Of a stretch of 64,000 nt of DNA, positions 59,101-64,000 are shown piece by piece. Within the stretch, counting starts at the first letter, position 1. Every line of letters starts with the position of its first letter. The stretch comes from Sialis fuliginosa (taxonomy: Eukaryota; Arthropoda; Insecta; Megaloptera; Sialidae): NCBI GenBank assembly GCA_961205875.1, contig OY540820.1, positions 11,594,001-11,658,000 of the forward strand. Direction: 5' to 3'. A program made the position numbers and the translations under genes. The notes below the pieces were generated by a model. That model did not search any database and was not told where the DNA came from. It saw nothing but the letters and a program-made list of their open reading frames with translations.

Positions 59101-62100
59101 ACTGGGGTTATCAGTTTTAAGATAAATTAGGTTTTATAAATTTTAAAGCAGATAAAATTTCGAACAAGCCCGCGAAAAAATCATTTAGCGACGTCAAGTT
59201 TGGAAACCACGCCTAAAATGTAGAGTTTCATTCAACCGCTGCGTTTAATATATCTTTAATTGAATTTCGAAATGAAATTTTAAGTTATAATAGAAAAAAA
59301 AATGCCCTAAATAATGCTTTGCACCCAATGTCGAAATCTCGAATTTTTATATTAAAATTGTAATATCAGTATTGAGCTCAATCATGTTATAATTTAGCGA
59401 GATTTGCTCAAAAATGACATTAAAATATGAAAAAATGCCAAAAATTCGAACGAGACACATATAAAACGTCACTTTATTCTTATAACAAAACTTTTTTATA
59501 TAAAGTGGTACGCGAATGCTATAAGTTTGAGACAGTGGCGTAGGAACGGGGGGGGTTTTGGGGTCGAAACCCCCCCCCGAAATTTTAAAATATATGAAAT
59601 TAGTATAACAATTTGGAATTTTTGTGATAATAACCCCCCCCGAAATTTTTAATGCTGTTAAAATATGCGAAATAAATATAAAAATTTTGAACTAAATATG
59701 ACTTTTTTTTTTGTTGGTCATATAATTCTTTGTATTTAATTAAATAACTAAAAAAAAAAAAAAGGTCTTCATAATAATTATAATTTATAATTTTCAATTT
59801 TTTTTTTATAGTCAATAAAAGTCATAATTAACTAGAATTTTTGCTTTTCCAATCAAAAAAATTTCGCATATTTTTTGGATTATCGACCCCCCCCCCCCCC
59901 CCGAAAATTTTTTCTTACTACGACACTGGTTTGAGAAACACTGATATAACATTATAGATCTCTCACATCAAACATCAACGTGCTAAAATAATACCGAACT
60001 TTTTTCGTTCGGACGACGACCGCTCAAATGCACTTACAAACATTTTGTATGTATGAGTGTGTATAAATGTGTATGTGTGTATGCATGTGTGTTCAATGCG
60101 GGCTAAAGACACGAAAGGCATTGGCGTCAATCCTCATTCAATTCGTTGGAGCATGACTGGTGTTTGGTATGCGTCCAACATAACTAACTGCCTCGCGAAG
60201 TCCGTGAGAGACAAACGTGCACGCCCGATTTTTTAAAATTCAATTGAAAATGCATACAGCGTTCTTTAAGTGTGGAGTAAAATTTAAAATTCAAAAGAAG
60301 TTTGATACTTTTAATTAAAAAAAAAAAATGTTAGGGTTTATTTTAAGCAAGGGTTAAAGTTTGTGTAACAATGAATTGTTAAGTTAAAAATCGAGACAGT
60401 TGTTTTAATTAATATATATAGTTAATAGCAGGGCTTCGAACCGTTATTTTTTTCGTTTCAGTTTTCGGTTCAGCTCCGAGTGATTAATTAAATTAAAAAA
60501 ATTATTTGTATTAAAAAAAATTTTCTACCATAATTTAGAACATTTTATGGTATATGTATGATAGTCCGAACGACAATTGAAGATGGAAATAAGATAATGT
60601 TAACGTACGTATTATAACATGTACTGAACCGTAAAAACCAATATTTTTATTTTGGTTCTGTTCCGGTTTTCGTCCGGCAAAAAATAACGGTTTATGGTTT
60701 TCGGTTCAGTTCCGGTTCGAAGCCCTTGTTAATAATTTATTATTAATATAAATTATTTATATTAACCCATTAACGCCCGCCGTACACACTTGTGTACACC
60801 TCATTAATAATTCGTGTTGCTTTCTATGGATATTAATTCACAATATTTCCTTAAAAATCAGATGCTAGTAGTTCAATAAACAAAATCTATTAACGTTATT
60901 AGTTTCATGAGTATTTAATTGCTTCGAATTATTTGTATATGAATAGCGAGGCATGTGATTTCGAATTTTCTTTAAATCATATGGAATAATCAGAAAAGCA
61001 GTCACACGAAATAGGTTTCATATCTGCCTTTACTCGCATGGATGCACACCGTTATTTTTTTTCTAAATATATATTATTCGTTTACGAAACTATGACCAGG
61101 TTAAATTTTTATAAAGCAATTCGACAACGACTGTATAGGCTAAGATAGAAATAAGAACCTATTGTCTGTTCCTAGGACGTTACCCGTGGATGAAATGGGC
61201 TTCGTGACTGTTTCCTGCCCTGATTTCCCCAGGGCACTTCCCGATCCCCCCAGTCATCCATGTCTGGTAGTGGCATAGTGACGTAAATAATTGGCTGTAT
61301 ATGAAAATAAATGCCAAACAAAAAAAACAAAACAAAAATTTTATAAAACAAAACCGAGTATTTTAACATATTTCTAGGTTCCTTGATGATACAATGTAAA
61401 TAAGATAAGATAAAATGTAAATAATATTAATCACAAATATATTATTACATATGTATTATATATTACATATATCAATATTAATTATACACGTTTATATAAC
61501 AAAAGAGAATTTTAACGAGACCAATACATTTTTGATTTCGTCTCGGTCTCAGTAACGTATAGGTATGAAGCAATACGAGACTTTTAGTTGTTTTCAGGAC
61601 GAAACTGTCAGTTATGAACTTAAACTAGTCTCAATGTCAAATGTCATTTTTATTTATTTATTTGAACTAATAGAGTTGATATAGTATACTTTTATGCTTT
61701 CGAAACTATAATGATCACACATAAATATTTTTATGGGATATAAAAATGTCATATTCAATCATTGTAAACAATGTATACAAAAATATAAAACAGAATGCAA
61801 AATATATTTTAATTAATATTCTTTAATTTTATGAATTTAAAAAGGTCGCTTTTGCAATTAGATAATTATGAAAACTGTTCTTTCTTAAATATATAAATTG
61901 AGTCAATATAACAAGTTTAGTGTTCTTTAACATCAGAGTAAATTCCCTTAAACCGATACTGTTGTGTTAAAACGTCGTGTGTGGTGCATTTTTTGGACAT
62001 TAAACTAAACAATAATATAAATTTGAAAATAAAATCTACACGGAGTCAGATTATAAATATACTACACACTTTACTAATAGCAATCCTTAATTACAGATGC

Positions 62101-64000
62101 GACGTGTTGAAGGAAGATGGAAGTAAAGAAAAAAGAGGAACAAAAGACAATCCGACACTGCGAGGGGGTGAAGACGGGTCACCCCCGCCCCGAAGATATC
62201 TTCAGTGCCCGGCCGGTTTGGCAGTCAGACATCTCAAGAAGTTTGTTGTCGGGAAATACGATATAGACACGGACAAATATTACGTTAGTAAAGATTTTGT
62301 TTCTCTCTCGAGTATAATAATTATATTAATATAATATAGTATATTATTTCTCTATTGATCTAGGTTTTACGAAAACTTGCAAAATAAATTAAAAATGAGG
62401 TTTATATAATATTTCCATAATGAGAAAAAATTCCTTAGTATTTCTCTGACTTAAAGGCTAATTAAAAGCAACTTTGGTGCTAATTATTTGTGTACGCAAA
62501 GTAATTTTTTAAATTAAATTTTTCTCCATCGCACATGTAGTTAGAGAAATATGTAAACCCTGTCTTAACTTTTCTAGATACGTACACAACCCTGCAAAAG
62601 TTTAAGGCCACCTGAAAAATGTTTCCTTTTTTGGACTTTTGTGAATATTTCTCGGTCTCTGATCGCTATATTCGACGTGTTTGTATTTACCGGTAATAAA
62701 ATATGTTCCTAGCCCGATAACTGGACGGTTGGGTTACATGTATTTCGAAGTGTCAATTAAAATTGTCTTAGCTTTGCCATAGTGACAATTTATGTTTCCC
62801 TAAAATTAGGGAGTATATTCTATATTTACAATACCTATTGTCATGTTATTACCTTCTGTTTTGATTTTCTGCACCGACAATTGCAGTGTTTTTACATTTC
62901 AAATGACCTAACCTCAATATTGTTTGATCCCCAAAAAAATAATTTTTTTATAGAAAATGGGGAAAGCACAGCAAATTTTGAAAGAAATACGAGCTCAAAT
63001 AGTAATTTTGAATAAATTGGGCCATTCACAACGAATTGAATAGACCGGTCAAAAATATTAGCAAAAAGTTCAAAACATTTTTCAGCTGGTCTTAAACTTT
63101 TCTAAGGTAGTGTATATACAATTACAAATTATTGTATATATCACTATCCTATAGAAGTGTGTAACTATACTTTTAATAGAAACTGATGCATGCTTCTAAC
63201 ATTTCCTGTTATTGCATTATAATACTATAAAATTCGAAATATCAATTTTATTACAATAAAAACGTATTGATCATAATTCATTATTTTAACACAGCTATAT
63301 TTTGTTGCAGGTGGATATTTTGTACAAGCGAATCCCTCTTCCTGATCACTATACTCTAATGGATATAGCTTACATATATTCTTGGAAAAGGGTGAGTAGC
63401 CATTGTTATTATTGATTTCTAAACACAGCTGAGTTATTTATAATAATCATTAGTAATGTACTGAAGGTTTGGAATTTAGTTACTAAATGAAATAATTGTG
63501 CTGTGAAATTTAAACCTACTGGACATTCATAGCCCATAAAATTGTCAAATTGATGTATTATATATACATTAACACAGCGTTTCTCAACCTTTTAGTATTT
63601 GCGACCCAATTTTCAATCACAATTCCGACTTGATTTATTATTATCGTTACTGCTTATTCCTTATGTTACCTAACGTAACAAAATATAGAAAACATATCTA
63701 TGAATTGAAGAAAAGACACGTAAATCGGATAAGTGGTTCTCGAGTTACAAGCACACTAACGGATGTTGAGCTTTACATATATTAAGGATGATATTTATTT
63801 TATTTTAATTTTGTTTCTTTTTAAATTGTTACAGAATGCTCCAATGAATTTCTACTTCCGAGTAATGGACATAAAACATGCAGCAGATCAGTTTGACTTC
63901 ATTGAGCCAATCTTCATTAAGAAGATACCGTACAAAACTTCAACCAAAGATAAAATTAAACGTCGCGAATCGTTGAAAAAGGATAAGAAAGAAGCTGTCA
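47034..64000 (+). CDS. Psc: Polycomb group RING finger protein, Psc/Bmi1/Mel18 (PCGF2/4) type; 5' and 3' incomplete
   Basis: Join of 47034-47190, 49571-49661, 51214-51447, 62097-62283, 63311-63391 and 63835-64000 gives 305 in-frame codons plus one base. Phases agree at every junction (split codons T|TT, AA|G, AG|A, then two phase-0 joins), and all introns are GT-AG. Numbering from the first codon of the first recognised exon: C3HC4 RING residues 33-71 (Cys33, 36, 49, His51, Cys54, 57, 68, 71), the PCGF signature [15 protein letters not shown] at 85-99, an [11 protein letters not shown] stretch, a variable acidic/glycine spacer, and a RAWUL domain from about residue 194 (RYLQCPAGL) through [12 protein letters not shown] to about 260. 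In the family, the RING pairs with RING1/Sce in PRC1 to ubiquitinate histone H2A, and RAWUL binds PHC or other PRC1 subunits; it is a nuclear chromatin repressor. The spacing matches Bmi1/Mel18/Psc better than PCGF3/l(3)73Ah. It could equally be a Su(z)2-like paralogue. No start codon is present, and the 3' end lies beyond the window. Confidence 0.93.
47526..48116. mobile_element. CAGGCCGAC/TAACCTAACC family, copy c (in PCGF intron)
   Basis: ACACAGGCCGACATC at the left, AGCCTGTGT at the right. GATATAACCTAACCTAAAAG mirrors TACTAGGTTAGATTATATC; TTTCGTTCATGGTAAGAAGT mirrors ATTTCTTACCGCGAACGAAA. Whole element is a foldback. Confidence 0.85.
48440..48680. promoter_or_regulatory. Non-repetitive intronic island
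   Basis: CTCCTCCGTACCCCTCCCAC, GAGAGGAGAGAGAATG and CGCCGACGCATTGTCAGTC (initiator-like TCAGTC) in an AT-rich intron. No copy elsewhere in the window. Candidate internal promoter or enhancer. Confidence 0.2.
49099..49236. mobile_element. GTGTTTACAC palindromic MITE, upstream of RING exon 2
   Basis: GGCGTGTTTACACTAAAAAG and ACAAAACAACAATACGGTGT mirror GATGCTGTTTTGTCTC and TTTGGTGTAAATA. Same family as 49763-49903; ends 334 bases before exon 2. Confidence 0.8.
49571..49661 (+). CDS. Psc: PCGF gene, RING exon 2
   Basis: A 91-base exon between acceptor TTTGTTACAG and donor GTAAGT. With the split codon it reads [10 protein letters not shown] then [12 protein letters not shown], supplying RING ligands Cys54, 57, 68 and 71. 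It begins with two bases of the Phe codon and ends with AA of a Lys codon. Loss of this exon would remove half the zinc ligands and shift the frame (91 is not a multiple of 3). Two copies of one palindromic MITE flank it in the introns. Confidence 0.95.
49763..49903. mobile_element. GTGTTTACAC palindromic MITE, downstream of RING exon 2
   Basis: ATGCCGTGTTTACACCGAAA with ACAAAACAGCAACATCGTGT mirrors ACACCGTGTTGCTGTTTTGT and TTTGGTGTAAATAAGGCAT. Starts 101 bases after exon 2. Confidence 0.85.
50555..51015 (-). mobile_element. TAAGGTA-family MITE, copy e (in PCGF intron)
   Basis: TAAGGTAAAGGCACCAGTTA at the left, GACTGGTGCCACTACCTTA at the right; interior is the reverse complement of 45852-46430. 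It ends about 200 bases before exon 3. Confidence 0.88.
51214..51447 (+). CDS. Psc: PCGF gene, exon 3 (linker after RING)
   Basis: Acceptor is CTCTTTCAG; the exon opens with G completing a Lys codon, followed by [20 protein letters not shown] and [15 protein letters not shown]. This hydrophobic linker is the most diagnostic stretch for Bmi1/Mel18/Psc, where it packs against the partner RING1 protein. An acidic, Arg/Gly-containing segment follows, then a Ser-rich [15 protein letters not shown] stretch where Bmi1 has its ISLSIEF strand. The middle (about 51260-51370) is strikingly CG-rich against its AT-rich surroundings. The donor CAG|GTTTGT is weaker than the others; reading continues only about 18 codons past it. 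Confidence 0.93.
51645..51945. repeat. CAGGCCGAC family fragment (copy d)
   Basis: AAACTTTTTGTCCACGGTAA, GTTCACTGAAATATACTAG, AGAAAATCGTACAGCACAG and TGCTGTGAACGAAAACTTC match the centre of the family; both termini are missing. Confidence 0.65.
52565..52650. repeat. CGAGAC/GTCTCG-rich segment
   Basis: AAACGAGACTGACTCG and GAGTCTCGTTTTAGTCTCGT. Confidence 0.45.
53069..53275. repeat. Poly-C-bounded MITE debris
   Basis: C-runs at 53072-53085 and 53237-53250 with GCTGCCCATAAGGGTACGCC on the right. Looks like a decayed element; ends not defined. Confidence 0.4.
55211..55695. mobile_element. Foldback element with GATCAAATCAGATCTTGATA arms
   Basis: TTAAAGTGATCAAATCAGAT then CTTGATAGATCT at the left is inverted at the right as AGATCTATCAAGATCTGATT then TGATCACTTTATA. 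CCCGAGAAAAAAAATTTAGA / TAAAAATTTTTCCCGAG extend the arms. Interior has AAGTGACGTCAGCTGG (TGACGTCA 55391-55398). Confidence 0.8.
55700..56090. repeat. CGAGAC/GTCTCG-rich segment
   Basis: TTATCTCGTCTCC, AAAACGAGACTATCGAC, TTTTCGTCTCGTTAAAAGAC, CTCGGGCCTCGGTCTCGC. Adjoins the preceding foldback. Confidence 0.5.
57081..57612. mobile_element. Element with TAGGCATGATGCC ends and paired CRE palindromes
   Basis: TTAGGCATGATGCC near 57080 and GGCATCATGCCTA near 57597 form short inverted ends. Inside, TGACGTCACGCCTA (57252-57265) and TAGGCGTGACGTCA (57413-57426) are exact inverted copies, the first followed by TATATAAATAC, the second by TTTGATTGG. Confidence 0.5.
57669..57930 (+). repeat. TAAGGTA-family MITE, right half (copy f)
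   Basis: TTATCATTTTGTAATCATTA through GCGGACTTTGGTAATTAAAT to TAACTGGTGTCTTAACTTTA. Left half absent; starts shortly after the 57081-57612 element. Confidence 0.8.
59533..59928. mobile_element. Non-autonomous hAT element with 8-bp target duplication
   Basis: CAGTGGCGTAGGAA at the left and TTACTACGACACTG at the right, flanked by gtttgaga at 59525-59532 and 59929-59936. Internal CCCCCCCGAAATTTT repeats three times. No transposase. Confidence 0.88.
60000..60240. promoter_or_regulatory. Non-repetitive CG-word-rich intronic island
   Basis: CGTTCGGACGACGACCGCTC, GTGTGT-rich 60040-60090, and CCTCGCGAAGTCCGTGAG with GTGCACGCCCG. No second copy in the window; possible enhancer or unrecognised exon in the long intron. 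Confidence 0.2.
60432..60726. mobile_element. hAT-like element with CAGGGCTTCGAACCG ends
   Basis: Starts CAGGGCTTCGAACCG and ends CGGTTCGAAGCCCTT, with flanking gttaatag / gttaataa (7 of 8). Subterminal CGGTTC and GGTTCGGTT-like words repeat on both sides. Full-length partner of 3072-3291. Confidence 0.75.
60727..62096. other. End of the long intron
   Basis: 60765-60805 has TTAACCCATTAACGCCCGCC and GTACACACTTGTGTACACC (a short palindrome). 61165-61275 is GC-richer and open on the minus strand ([20 protein letters not shown]), product not recognised. 61515-61610 carries GTCTCGGTCTC words. Confidence 0.4.
62097..62283 (+). CDS. Psc: PCGF gene, exon 4 (spacer and start of RAWUL)
   Basis: Acceptor TTAATTACAG; the first base A completes an Arg codon left by exon 3 (AG|A), so direct joining across the 10.6-kb intron is in frame. 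The first 31 residues are a Lys/Glu/Gly/Pro-rich spacer ([23 protein letters not shown]); then [20 protein letters not shown] begins the RAWUL ubiquitin-like fold. The exon ends DTDKYY at phase 0 with donor GTTAGT. An additional phase-compatible exon inside the long intron cannot be excluded. Confidence 0.93.
62578..63116 (+). mobile_element. Internally deleted Tc1-like element in a PCGF intron
   Basis: ACAACCCTGCAAAAGTTTAA then CCACCTGAAAAATGTTT at the left and AAAACATTTTTCAGCTGGTC then TTAAACTTTTCTAAGGTAGT at the right form imperfect inverted ends of about 40 bases. Contains the start of a transposase (62957-63043). Confidence 0.75.
62957..63043 (+). pseudogene. Tc1-like transposase N-terminal fragment
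   Basis: ATG at 62957 reads [20 protein letters not shown] and LGHSQRIE, then a stop where the element's right inverted repeat begins. This is the Tc1 N-terminal paired-like HTH start (MGKxKELSxxxR-xIVxLxKxG). The catalytic DDE domain has been deleted. Confidence 0.75.
63311..63391 (+). CDS. Psc: PCGF gene, exon 5 (RAWUL core)
   Basis: An 81-base, phase-0 exon of 27 codons: [20 protein letters not shown] then YIYSWKR. The [11 protein letters not shown] motif is nearly invariant in PCGF1-6 and Drosophila Psc. Acceptor TTTGTTGCAG, donor AGG|GTGAGT. Because its length is a multiple of three, skipping would keep frame but destroy the RAWUL fold. Confidence 0.95.
63577..63780 (-). repeat. Nested repeat debris: hAT-like end and Helitron 5' fragment
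   Basis: CAGCGTTTCTCAACC and TTTGCGACCCAATTTTCA are typical of a widespread hAT MITE. From 63628 the minus strand matches the 5' part of 36295-37427 (AAAGCTCAACATCCGTTAGT, CTCGAGAACCACTTATCC). It ends about 55 bases before exon 6. Confidence 0.65.
63835..64000 (+). CDS. Psc: PCGF gene, exon 6 (end of RAWUL and basic tail; truncated by window end)
   Basis: Acceptor AAATTGTTACAG; opens [10 protein letters not shown], the last RAWUL strand (Bmi1 has NGPLPLKYRV). A family-unlike segment follows ([20 protein letters not shown]), then a strongly basic stretch [13 protein letters not shown] that looks like a nuclear localisation signal. The frame is open to the last base. In Drosophila Psc the region after RAWUL is very long and disordered, so much of the protein may lie outside the window. 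Confidence 0.9.

Larger units (their letters stand above)
51448..62096 (+). other. Long PCGF intron (about 10.6 kb)
   Basis: GTTTGT...AATTACAG. It is loaded with element relics: 51645-51945, 53069-53275, 55211-55695, 57081-57612, 57669-57930, 59533-59928 and 60432-60726. A CG-word-rich, apparently single-copy island lies at 60000-60240. The stretches 51946-55210 and 57931-59532 are AT-rich and I recognise nothing coding in them. Confidence 0.8.

Noticed and set aside
60700..60730. tRNA B-box-like GGTTCGAAGCC
   Set aside because: It is the inverted terminal repeat of the hAT-like element; no A box or cloverleaf nearby.

Overview
This is AT-rich, intron-bearing eukaryotic DNA, almost certainly from an insect. 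The evidence is GT-AG introns, a Polycomb-group RING gene of the Psc/Bmi1/Mel18 type, and relics of mariner, Tc1, Helitron and hAT elements typical of insects. Several repeat ends (for example TATTATAAATGCGAAAG heads with GAAGCCGCG...CTAG tails, and frequent TAGGTACCTA-like words) resemble those of Lepidoptera and Hemiptera. I cannot settle the order from this sequence. There are no bacterial operons, CRISPR arrays, or rRNA or tRNA genes that I can see.

The only gene I can support is on the plus strand at the right side. Six coding exons (47034-47190, 49571-49661, 51214-51447, 62097-62283, 63311-63391, 63835-64000) join in one frame through consensus splice sites. They encode a PCGF protein: a C3HC4 RING finger split between the first two recognised exons, the [15 protein letters not shown] linker, a variable spacer, and a RAWUL (ubiquitin-like) domain spread over exons 4-6. 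The sequence then enters a basic tail and runs off the window. The start codon is not in the first recognised exon, so at least one upstream exon is missing. The third recognised intron is about 10.6 kb.

Positions 1-47000 contain no recognisable host coding exon. They are a mosaic of mostly non-autonomous, decayed mobile elements. Five hAT-type elements have perfect 8-bp target duplications (1503-1788, 12435-12649, 30628-31168, 44929-45439, 59533-59928), and a sixth has a 7/8 match (60432-60726). There are long foldback elements (6572-7164, 10984-11723, 14489-15007, 20536-21097, 27383-28060, 35250-35680). Two Helitron-like elements are related to each other, and one carries a nested insertion for which the other shows the empty site. 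Dispersed families occur in several copies: a TAAGGTA-ended family (six copies), a CAGGCCGAC/TAACCTAACC family (four), an ACTTCCATG-ended family (two), and a TCCGGTATTATAAA family (two full plus a fragment). Only fragments of transposases remain (Tc1, mariner, possibly PIF/Harbinger).

The same families fill the PCGF introns. Two copies of a self-complementary MITE flank RING exon 2 on both sides. Islands that are less repetitive and richer in CG words (about 18690-18990, 22190-22340, 24420-24530, 28190-28460, 32500-32720, 48440-48680, 60000-60240) are the best places to look for the missing promoter, 5' exon or enhancers.
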